A stretch of 64,000 nucleotides of DNA. It comes from Eudorina sp. 2006-703-Eu-15. Its lineage: Eukaryota; Chlorophyta; Chlorophyceae; Chlamydomonadales; Volvocaceae. The first letter of the stretch is position 1, and every line of letters starts with the position of its first letter. Below are positions 54,853-64,000 of the stretch, one piece after another. The notes below the pieces were generated by a model. The model searched no databases and was not told where the DNA came from. It was given only the letters and a program-made list of their open reading frames with translations. The position numbers and the translations under genes are program-made. The stretch lies in NCBI GenBank assembly GCA_003117195.1, contig BDSI01000105.1:62001-126000 (forward strand), read 5' to 3'.

Positions 54853-56124
54853 TGTTACTTGCTAGCTACAATAGGTGCAGCAGCAGCATCGTAAGTTTTG
54901 CCGCAAGACTATTACGGTCCGGAGCTAAAGGAAGAGTGACCGTATGGAAAACACCACGCTGACTGACAGCCTAGCAGTCTGGCATTTGATCTATTGAAAT
55001 AACGAAAGTTGCGCAAGGGACATTTCGCAATTCCTTGCTTAGATTCATACTCCTTTGCGGTGCCGGAGTACGGCTTGCGCGCATGGCGCCAAACCATGCG
55101 CGGAGCAACCAAAGCGTCAGCACCTTACATCGCTTTCAGGGACGGGAGGTTTTCAGATGAGCCTCTGCGGCCTGCAAGTGATATATGCGCTAGAACCAAC
55201 TACCCTGCGCAGCATCTCTCTGCGAGCGGTGGTGCTCAGCACCCCGAAACTGCCATGCCGCTGCGGGTGCCGATGATTGAAAGCGTACAATAATTGCAGG
55301 TATCGCTGGCTGCATTGCTCAACCGCGGCGCACAGCGGCCCACAGCCGCCCGCTGTCGCGTCACAGTGACGTTGCGGCGGCAGGTGTGTCCTGGCTTGCC
55401 TTCAAGGCAACGGTCGGAGAGTGGGTCGAGAAATGGGTCGGCATCCGATCTGTCAAACATGTGCACCATCACGACCAGTTGGTCATGACCATCCCGTGGA
55501 TCGTGAAGCGCGATACTGCACCCCCGTGCGACACGAGCCGCCCTGCAGCCCTACAGGTCGTCACCTTGGTCTCCTCCGCTCGTCCCTCTCCCCCAACAGC
55601 CCCCCCCCCAGGCGCTCACACGCCACACCCACATCCCTCGAAACGCACACCATGGCCAAAACCGTAACCACGACCAACACCTCCCATCTCCAGCACCAAC
55701 ACCGCATCAGCAGCAGCAGCAGCGGCATCAACAGTAGCAGCAGCGGCACTGCGCACCCAAGCGTACCCGGGTGCCGGAAGGCGAGAGGAAGAGAGAGAGA
55801 GAGAGGCGAGGGCTGACCCAGATGGGGGACAGCCCTCCGTGGGCTCCTCCGTGGGGCTCCCCAGCCCCTTCCGTCTTTCCCTCCCGCACACCGCTCCACA
55901 TCCCAACCGAGAACCCGCCGTGGGCCAGCAACGGACACGAAGCGCCCCCGCCCCGCCCCCGCCCCTTCCACCAGCCGCGGCCGCCACCATCCCCCTCCAC
56001 CCACCCACGTGCGTCAGACCCTTGGCGCCTCGCTCTCTCCCCTCGCTCCGGGTAATCCAACTCCCTGTGGTGGTATCTGAACCCATTCCCGCCCGCCCGA
56101 CTGACGATTTGACGTCGATGGCCC
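54853..56124. other. Intergenic: ATR promoter and CARS 3' flank
   Basis: 54853-55300 is less GC-rich than the rest and should hold the ATR promoter and 5' UTR. A plus-strand frame at 55386-55560 reads protein-like (SWLAFKATVGEWVEKWVGIR, then SVKHVHHHDQLVMTIPWIVK), but no splice-consistent gene around it could be built. CAG triplets occur at 55710-55748 and GA at 55787-55803. Nothing else is supported. Confidence 0.55.
55386..55560 (+). other. Protein-like open frame of unknown status
   Basis: A plus-strand frame with balanced amino-acid composition and C/G third positions (WLAFKATVGEWVEKWVGIRS, VKHVHHHDQLVMTIPWIVKR). It has an ATG only in its middle. It could be an exon of a divergent gene starting near 55009, or a decayed fragment. 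I do not recognise the family. Confidence 0.25.
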
Positions 56125-59100
56125 TCAGTCGCTGGTGGCGCTCCCCGGCCGCCAGGTGGTGCCCTGCAGCGGGGGGGGAGGGGAAGGGGGGAGAAGAGCG
56201 CTCAGGATGTGCACGAAGGGGGATCAGGGGCTGGGACAGCCGAGGAGCCACCCGGGGGTTCCCTCCCTCCCTCCCAGCGGACCTGGCGCCCCCCCCCGAG
56301 GGGGCCTGGAGACCCCCGGGAGCTACAGTCCATTCTCCACCGGCCTTGCTCGGGCAGCAGCCAGCGCAGGCCATCGTTGCCTGCCGAGGCCCTCTACACC
56401 CCCCCCCCAACGCCTCGTAAGCCTCCCAATGGTACCTGCGGCGTATCCAGCAGCAGGACGCCCCGCGCCGCCAGGTCCAGTCGGATGGCATCGGAACGGG
56501 CAAAGTCCTTGGCCTGGCGGGCCTGGGGGGCGGCGCGAGGGGGAATGGGGGCGAGGGAGGCAAAAGGGGGGGCCTCGGGAGAGAGGATTGAGGTCGAGGC
56601 GGGGAGGGGGCCGTATGAACATGCGTTGGATTGAGCGTGCCGTACCAGGAGCGGGGAGGGACAGGAGCGGGGGCCCACATTGGGGTGGGGGAAGAGAGGG
56701 CCAGCAGGCAAACGACTTGACCCTGTTCCGGAGGCGCAGGGGGTGAGTGAGCACACTGGCGGGTGGCCCTCCCCTCCCCTCCCTTCCTCCCCTTCCCGTC
56801 TCCTCGCCTCCCCTCCCCTTCCCTTTCCCCTCCCCTCCCTTTCCTCGCCTCCTTCCTCGCCTCCCTCCCCTTCACCTCTCTTCCCCCCACCTGGGCTCGC
56901 TCCAGTATGGCCGCCTGCACCTGCTCCTCGCTGAGGTCAAGACGGACCAGGGCCAGGGCGCGGAGCTCCTGGGGAGCCCGGGGGGCGGGAGGTGGTGCGG
57001 AGGGGGCGGGGGAGAGGGAAGGGGAGGGGCCGTCCAGGGAGGCGGTGGGGATGTTCAGCAGGGGGGATACCTGGCAGGAAGGTACGGCTGGGTGTGTTTA
57101 GAAATGCAACCCTGCCCGACCCAAACCAACCACCAACCACCAACCACCTGGGTGTGTGTGAACCCCTCCCCTCACCCGGCAAAGCTGAGATCACACCGCC
57201 CACCGTGCAGGCCCTGGCCGGGTTTCCGCCAAACCCCACCCACCCGCATGCCGTACCCGACATCCCCCCCCCCCACACACACACCTTGAGCAGCTGCTCC
57301 AGCGCCGCTCCCTCCGCCTCCAGGCCCCCCTCCTCCTCCCCATCCGGGGCCCCCTCGGGCCGACGCGGCTCCATCCCCAGCAGCTCCATCACCCGGCCCA
57401 TGGCCACATGCAGCTGGGCCAGTACTGGGAGCCTGGGGGGGGCAGAGGGGGAGGGGGAGGGATCAGAGGGGGAGCGAGGAGGGGCGCTGAGGATTGGTCG
57501 GCAACGATGGGCTGTGCGGACTGCCGGGCAGGGGGCACATCGGGGCCGGGGGAGGGCTGGGGGGGTGACGGGCCGGACAGCAGGCGCCAGTGACCCCGTG
57601 AAGGCGGCCTCATCCGCCGGGGGGGATGAGCTGGGGCCGAGGGGGACGAGGGCACGGAGCGGGGCTCTCCGACACCCCGCATCGCTGTTGGGCCGGGACG
57701 TGGACCGCACCCGACCCACCCCTGGAGTGAGCAAGAGCAGGGCTAGCGCACTGCCGACGGCGTGGGGACGCGGGGCGCGACCATACCTAGGAACACCCCC
57801 CCAAAGACCTCCAGCCGCCCCCCCATCCCCCAACACCCCCCACCTGTCCGGCCTCTTGCGGCCCGCCTTGGTGGTGAGCAGGTCGTTGATGGTGCGCAGG
57901 GGGCCGCTGAGGGCGCTGATGGCGGCCGGGGTGTTCAGGTCGTCAGCCAGGGCGGTCAGCACCTCACCCACCAGGGCGGCACCCGGGGTAGCCGCCGAGG
58001 GGGAGGAGGAGGAGGGGGAGCCGCCCCGGGGACCCCGGCCCTTGGCGGTGGGCGCGGGGGCCGCGGGGGCGGAGGACGAGGCGGCGGTGTCGGGGGTGGG
58101 GGCAGGAGAGGCAGGCGACAGGGCAGCCCGCGCCTCCGCGACGGCCCGCTCTCCGTCGGCGCCTGATGGGACGGAAAGGGAGGGGGGACGGCCCGAGGGC
58201 CCGGATGCGCATCAGAGAGGGCGGCGAGGCCGATATGGCCCCAACCCCGCCCGGCCCCCCCAATGGACGGATGCGGGCCCCTTCCCGCAGCCTCACACCC
58301 TCCCCCCCCCAACCCCCCGGGCTACTTCCCCCGCCGCCCAGGCCCGTCTTTCCCCCCATTCGCACACCCGTACACCCCCCCCCACACACACACACACACC
58401 GACACGCCCCCCCCCCCCACACACCCCAGCCCACCCGGCCCCTCACCCGCGGCTCGCAGCGCCTCCACCACATCCGCCCGCGCCTGCATCACATAGTACA
58501 GTCGCCCGCTGGCTTCCTGTGTAGGGGGGAGGGGGGGAGGGGGGGAGGGGGGAAAGGGGGGGAGGGATATCGGAAATTGGTGGACATGTTGAAGTTCCGC
58601 TGCTGCCGGAGCAACGGTCCGATTGGAATACAGTACAGGGAGCGCGGGTTGGAGGGGTGTTTCGGGTCGGGTGTTGAGAGGCTGTTCGTTGCCCGGAGGA
58701 TGTGGAGACTTGAGGAGGGAGGCGCTCCCCCCCTTTTGCCCCCCTTCCCCGCAGCGACGACACGCCGCGCGGGTGCCCGGACGATAGTCCTACGTGGCCC
58801 CATGGACACACACACACACACAGCTGCCAAAACCCCTCCAGTGCTACCCGGCCCCCCTTCCCCCTGCCTCTCCTTTCCCCCCACCCACCCCCGGCCCGCC
58901 TCCTCCTCCCTCCCTCCTCCCTCCCTCCCTCCCTCCCCCCTCCCTCCCCCCCTCCCTCCCTGCCTCCTCCCTCCCTCCCTCCCTCCCTCCGGCAGCCCCC
59001 CCACCTCGAGCCCCTTGTCCGAGTAGTTGAGGGGCGCCCGGTACTGGGCCGCCAACAGGAACCAGCGGAGGGCCAGGGGGTGGTAGCGAGCCAGGACGTC

Positions 59101-62100
59101 CCTTGGGGGGGAGGCGGGGTGGGTGCGGGAGGGGAGACGGGGGAGACGAGGTGGTTCAGGCAGGGGCGACTAGGGATTGGTGGAGGGGACTCTGAATGTG
59201 CCAAAGGGGGGGGGAGAGGGGCGGTTCAGAGGAGGTGCCCCACCGCACCGCACCGCACTGCATTGCAGCGTGATGTGCTGGACTTGTGTCGCAGCGGCCC
59301 TCCTTTCCCGTTCGCCCTCCTTGCCCCACCCCGGGGGGCTGTGTGTGCTGGGAAGTGTGGGGGGGGAGAGGAAGAGGGTCCGTGGGGCGTTTGGAGCATC
59401 CTGCCCCTCCTCCTGCCCCTCCTCCTGCCCCTCCTCCTGCCCCTCCTCCTGCCCCTCCTCCTGCCCCTCCTCCTGCCCCTCCTCCTGCCCCTCCTCCTGC
59501 CCCTCCTCCTGCCCCTCCTCCTGCCCCTCCTCCTGCCCCTCCTCCTGCCCCTCCTCCTGCCCCTCCTCCTGCCCCTCCTCCTGCCCCTCCTCCTGCCCCT
59601 CCTCCTGCCCCTCCTCCTGCCCCTCCTCCTGCCCCTCCTCCTGCCCCTCCTCCTGCCCCTCCTCCTGCCCCTCCTCCTGCCCCTCCTCCTGGCCCTCCTC
59701 CTGCCCCTCCTCCTGCCCCTCCTCCTGCCCCTCCTCCTGCCCCGCCCCCGGCCCTTTCCCCCCCCATGCCTGCCTGATGGTGAAGAAGTTCCCCAGCGAC
59801 TTGGACATCTTCTCGCTGTCCACATTCACGAACCCGTTGTGCAGCCAGTAGCGCACGAAGTCCGTGCCGTTGTGCAGCTCCGGAGGGCTGGCGGAGGAAG
59901 CGGAGGCGGAGGAGGAGGCGGCGGAGGCGGCGGAGGACGCGGACCCATGGGTCGGCCCGTGGCTGCGGCCGCAGCCGCACGCGGCCTGGCTCTGCGCCAG
60001 TTCGTTCTCGTGGTGGGGGAACACCAGGTCGCGACCGCCTGGAGGGGGGGGGGCCGACGGGGCGTGCCAGGTGTCAGTGTGTGCAACACAGCAAGAGTGT
60101 GGGAAAGGGGTTTAGCGGGTTAGAAGGGCGGTACCTGACAGGGGGGGCGCAGTGCCGCCTCCAATACGCGGCGCCTCCTCCGCTGTTCGGCCCAGCCCAA
60201 CTCCGCCCAACGCATCCCAGCCCAGCCCAGGAGGCAGTTCTCCAAGCCCTCCCGCCAACGGTCCGCTCTGCCCCGCTAGCATCTCACCCCACCCCACCCC
60301 ACCACTACCACGACCATCACCTCCATCTCCAGACTCAGGACCGCCGCACTCTCCTCCCTCCCTCCCAGCAGGTACCATCTTATCCTCCCCCACCTCCCGC
60401 GTACCCCCGCGCTTCCCGCATCCCCCTCCCCCCTCCCCTTCCCCCCTCCCCTTGCCCCCTCCCCTTGCCCCTCCCCTTTCCCCCCTCCCCCGCCCCCCAC
60501 CTCCGTGTATGTCGATGACGGGCCCCATCAGCTCGCGAATCATGGAGCTGCACTCGATGTGCCACCCGGGGCGGCCAGGGCCCCAGGGGGAGGGCCAGGA
60601 GGGCTCTCCGGGCTTGGCCGCCTTCCACAGCGCAAAGTCAGCCGGGGAGCGCTTTCGGCCGTCCACCGCCACCCGCTCACCCGCCCTTGGGGGGGGGAGG
60701 GAGGGGAGGGCGGGGGAGGGGGGGAAGGGGAGGGGGGAAGGGGCAGGGGGGGGAAAGGGGGAAAGGGGAGCGGGTCCAGAGGAAAGGGGTGAGAGGGGAA
60801 GGGAAAGCGGGGCAAGGGAGAGAGTCTGGGCTCCTGACATGATCGGTGGGTCGGTGGCAGTGTGGCGGGTAGGGACCGGGGGGTGCCCTGTCCGGGGACG
60901 ACACACGTGTGTTTTGAGTCCATTCAGCACATCCGTGAATACGTTCTTGGATCCATTGTTGGATCCGGGGCGAGCTGCAGGGCACACCGCTGGTGGGACG
61001 GCCGCACCCCCGAACCCTAAAACCCCCTCCCCGGCTCCTGCCCCGACGCACCCTCCGCCTCGAGATGCCCCCCTACCCCTCCTCCCCCTCCCCCCCCCCC
61101 CGGGCCCCTAACCCGCCCTCTCTCCACCGGTGTGCCGTACTCCCTCGCAAACCACCTTCCGGACTGGATACCCCGCGCCTCCCCCCCCTCCCCCCCCACC
61201 CCGACCAACCCCGCCCGATCCCCGGACCCCCACCTGTTGTCCTCCTGCGCCCGGCCCGACAGGCGGCCGTACCCCTCCAGGGAGGCCACATCGAAGAACA
61301 CATCCCCGCCCTCCACCGCATAGCCGTGGCCGTTGGCGATGATGTCGGCGATGGTGGAGATCATCTGCGGCACATAGGCGGTGGCGCGGGGCTCCAGGGA
61401 GGGGGGCAGCACGTTGAGGGCCGCCATGTCCTGAGGTCCAGGGAGGGAGGGGGGAGGTGGAAGGTGGGAGGGGGAAGGCATGGCGGGGTGGGTGGAGGGG
61501 GCGATGGTGGGGTGAGGCGAGGGAGACGGGGGCGGGAAGGCAGGTGGGACAGGGGAGGGCCAGGGCAGGGAGGGGCTCGGCGGGCGGCTCGCTAGTGAGG
61601 TGGGGTGGGGGGAAGGTAAGGCCAGCGGCCACTCCCGCCGTTCCCCCGCCCAGGCCGCGCCGTTAGATGAAAGAGCTGCCCACCCCACCCCACCCCACCC
61701 CCCACCCCCCACCCAGGTTCCACCCCCAAGGGCGGACATGGGCCCACAATACCTGGCACCCCCCTCCCCCCCCCCACACACAGAAGGCCTCATCTCCATC
61801 CGCCAGTACGGCTGCACCCACACTATAAGTCGTACAACGTCCGTACGTACCGCGCTGAACTCTCGTATGAACCGCTCCGTCAGCTCGGCGGGTTCCTCTC
61901 CCGACTGAAGCGTCAGGAGGGAGGGGGGGAGGGAGGGGAAGGGAGGGGGGGAATGAGCGTCATCATACAAAGCGGGGGGCGAGAGGAGCCGACGGGGGGC
62001 CGCGGCCGGGGGGGACCCGTTGCGCGGCAGTGCGGCAGTGCCAAGCCCCCCAACCCCAGACCCAATGAAGAATAAATGATATTCCGCATACACACACACA

Positions 62101-62901
62101 CACACACATACACACACATACCCACACGCCCGCCGGGTCGGGTTCTTGCGTCTCTCGGGGGAAGGGGAGGAGGGGGGGAGGGACCCACCTGCTGGGCACG
62201 TGCGATGATCTTGTCATCAATGTCCGTAAAATTCCGTACGTACTGCACCTCGTACCCGCATGCAGCCGTCAGGAAGCGGTACAGCACATCGAAGGCGACG
62301 TACACCCGGGCGTGCCCTGTACGGCATCCGAGGGAGTCGCGGATGGGCGGGTGGGCGGGTGAGGCGGGGGGCCTGCCCCCGGCCTGGACGGAGCGGGGGC
62401 CGGGCGATCTAGGGCGTTGGTAGACACAGTCAAGCTGCTGTGCTGACCGAGGGGTGTTCGCTCTAGGGTTTGCGGCATTGCGGCACAGAACGCGTGTGAT
62501 GTCCCCTTGCCGTACCGATGTGGGAGTAGTCGTACACGGTGACGCCGCAGACGTACATGCTGACGGGTCCCTCCGCCAGCCGGGGTCGGAAGGCCTCCTT
62601 GGCCTTAGTCATGGTGTTGAAGAACGACACCCGCTCCCGCAGCTCGCCTGTGTGTGTGCGGAGGCAGGGAGAGGAGGGAGGAGGGAGGAGGGGGGGGTTG
62701 CCGCACCACCCAGGCGGGGGGCGGGGAGTTGCCGCACCACCCAGGCGGGGGGCGGGGAGTTGCCGCACCACCCAGGCGGGGGGCGGGGGTTGCCGCACCA
62801 CCCAGGCGGGGGGGCGGGGAGTTGCCGCCGGGGACCGCCGAAGGGGGGACCGGGGGACGAGGGCGGTGTGAGGGGTGCGGGTGCGGGTGCGGGTGGGGTG
62901 G

Positions 62902-62933
<32 letters not shown>

Positions 62934-63847
62934 TGGGGTGGGGTGGGGTGGGGTGGGGTGGGGTGGGGCGGGGCGGGGCGGGGTGGGGTGGGGTGGGTGG
63001 GGTGGGGTGGGGTGGGGTGGGGTGGGTGGGGTGGGGTGGGGTGGGGTGGGGTGGGGTGGGGTGGGGTGGGGTGGGGTGGGGTGGGGTGGGGTGGGGTGGG
63101 GTGGGGTGGGGTGGGTGGGGTGGGGTGGGGTGGGGTGGGGTGGGGTGGGGTGGGGTGGGGTGGGGTGGGGTGGGGTGGGGTGGGTGGGGTGGGGTGGGGT
63201 GGGGTGGGTGGGGTGGGGTGGGGTGGGGTGGGGTGGGGTGGGGTGGGGTGGGGTGGGGTGGGGTGGGGTGGGGGGGTGGGGTGGGGTGGGGTGGGGTGGG
63301 GTGGGGTGGGGTGGGGTGGGGTGGGGTGCGGGTCAGAGGCACAGAGGACGAGGGTGGAGGCGCCGCAGCTGCGGGGCAGCGCCCGGGAAGGGGAAGGGGG
63401 CAGCGGCCCGGGCAGAGCGGTGCGGGAAGAGGCCGGCCAGGGAAGCTCCCGAGGCGGTAGATATCTGAATGCGAGGTGGGAGTCGAGTCTGTTGGCGCAA
63501 TGGACGGTCCGTATTTGGGTTGCGTGATGCGAGGGGGCTTCCGCGGTGTTGTGGGTCGACCTAGCTGCGTCCCAAGCGCCCCGGGAATAGGCGGAGGGGA
63601 AGCAGCGTAGGGCGCAGCACGGCGCCACCACCCGAGGGGCGCCCCGCCGACCTGCACCACAGAGGAGACGCCGCATCGCACCTTGGCTGATGATGGCATT
63701 GGCCGCTGGGGCTGTCCTGCCCTCCGCAGTCGCCTGCAGCGTCCGCGTGGCCTGCGCCAATGGCCTCGCGATTGTCCGTGGTGGCCGACAGGCAGAGAAT
63801 GGCTTCCATCGGTGATTGAGGCCACTAAAGTGCGACTGGAGAGCCAT
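56125..63847 (-). CDS. CARS: Cysteinyl-tRNA synthetase, probably organelle-targeted
   Basis: Class I aminoacyl-tRNA synthetase charging tRNA-Cys with cysteine. Exons: 63682-63847, 62516-62647, 62189-62316, 61851-61904, 61234-61430, 60501-60685, 59774-60038, 59005-59101, 58447-58516, 57844-58162, 57285-57432, 56891-57070, 56436-56522, 56125-56163 (2,067 nt, 688 residues, in frame). Motifs: [17 protein letters not shown] (zinc Cys 89, HIGH 98-101, split by an intron), WHIECSSM (Cys 271), FPHHENE (His 297 and Glu 300 region), [13 protein letters not shown] (KMSKS 364-368) and C-terminal LLLDTPQGTTWR. Zinc ligands and both signature motifs are intact. Residues 1-55 are basic and Ser/Thr/Ala-rich without acidic residues at the start ([20 protein letters not shown]), suggesting a chloroplast or mitochondrial transit peptide. 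Ser/Ala inserts follow HHENE and precede the anticodon-binding helices. Intron 7 starts with GC. The ATG at 63847 has context ACAATGG. Confidence 0.97.
58567..58616 (+). repeat. Family A repeat, full-length copy, CARS intron 8
   Basis: TATCGGAAATTGGTGGACAT, then GTTGAAGTTCCGCTGCTGCC and GGAGCAACGG. It starts 50 nt from the acceptor of exon 9 (58516). Confidence 0.85.
58897..58990. repeat. CCTCCCT-rich tract, CARS intron 8
   Basis: CTCCCTCCCTCCT units lie between the donor of exon 8 (59005) and the middle of the intron. Confidence 0.85.
59401..59742. repeat. 12-bp minisatellite CTGCCCCTCCTC, CARS intron 7
   Basis: About 28 perfect or near-perfect units. On the minus strand the unit would read GQEE and stays open from exon 7, but the GC donor at 59772-59773 removes it. 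Retained intron would append this acidic tail after KMSKS. Confidence 0.95.
62694..62828. repeat. 31-bp minisatellite, CARS intron 1
   Basis: Four units of GTTGCCGCACCACCCAGGCG plus GGGGGCGGGGA, immediately 3' on the plus strand to exon 2 (62647). Confidence 0.95.
62886..63327. repeat. GGGGT pentanucleotide array, CARS intron 1
   Basis: About 440 bp of GGGGT units with a few GGGT and GGGGC variants inside intron 1 (62648-63681). Every unit offers a four-G run, so the plus (template) strand can form serial G-quadruplexes. Confidence 0.97.
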
Positions 63848-64000
63848 TGTGTACAAAGATTCACCCGGATGGGCTTGCGAGGTGGTGGTCGACCGGTGCA
63901 AGTGTTGTGGTCGACCTACCGCTGGTGACAGGCGATGAGCCTATCCCAAATATCCAGCCAGCCGCTATATAGTGCCACTGTTTTGCAACCATGTGTAATC
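63848..64000. other. CARS upstream region (window edge)
   Basis: Upstream sequence of the synthetase gene. The frame of exon 1 stays open for a short way but has no further ATG. GTCGACCACAACACT-type sequence is seen; no promoter element is clear. Confidence 0.5.

Noticed and set aside
62454..63864. Long (GVGW)n and (PTPPH)n frames
   Set aside because: Products of the GGGGT intronic satellite in CARS intron 1.
63845..63901. Alternative upstream CARS start at 63901
   Set aside because: The codon there is TTG; the only ATG in the frame is at 63847.

Overview
The window is nuclear DNA of a green alga, most likely a volvocine (Chlamydomonadales). It is very GC-rich, its genes are cut into many short exons with strong third-position G/C, introns are short and full of simple repeats, a few introns start with GC instead of GT, and start codons sit in an ACAATGG-like context. 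I cannot name the species. No prokaryotic, viral, CRISPR, rRNA or tRNA features were seen.

Four protein genes lie on the minus strand, so transcription runs from high to low coordinates. (1) 450-4681: the first nine visible exons of acetyl-CoA synthetase; the 3' half is beyond the left edge. (2) 7315-19402: a 21-exon gene for a secreted protein with a signal peptide, two tandem copies of a discoidin-like/lectin-like module, and a clan GH-A-type glycoside hydrolase domain; exon 5 carries an apparent one-base frameshift. (3) 21610-54852: a complete 54-exon ATR checkpoint kinase gene. It spans 33 kb and predicts 3,757 residues, with HEAT repeats, FAT, PI3K-like kinase and FATC. (4) 56125-63847: a complete 14-exon cysteinyl-tRNA synthetase of 688 residues with a basic, Ser/Thr/Ala-rich N-terminus suggesting organelle import. 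I built exon models by hand from splice sites, reading phase and protein-family similarity. The ATR and CARS models are in frame from ATG to stop.

Intergenic stretches are 4682-7314, 19403-21609, 54853-56124 and 63848-64000. They hold microsatellites, a near-perfect 29-bp inverted repeat (20771-20838) and a few weak plus-strand reading frames, but no gene I can defend.

The most unusual content is in the introns. A ~50-bp dispersed repeat (family A, core TATAGGAAATTGGTAGACAT plus tail ACTGCGCTGCTGCC) occurs in introns of all four genes. Its orientation depends on whether it is near the donor or the acceptor, as expected of introner-like elements or a splicing-linked motif. At least four other short families behave similarly. 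Long micro- and minisatellites fill other introns: GGGGT, GGTGCT, AGGC, 12-, 15-, 45-mers and a ~880-bp C-tract array. Three introns use GC donors. The four genes have no obvious shared pathway; they look like ordinary neighbours (acetate metabolism, cell-wall or extracellular glycan processing, DNA-damage checkpoint, organelle translation).
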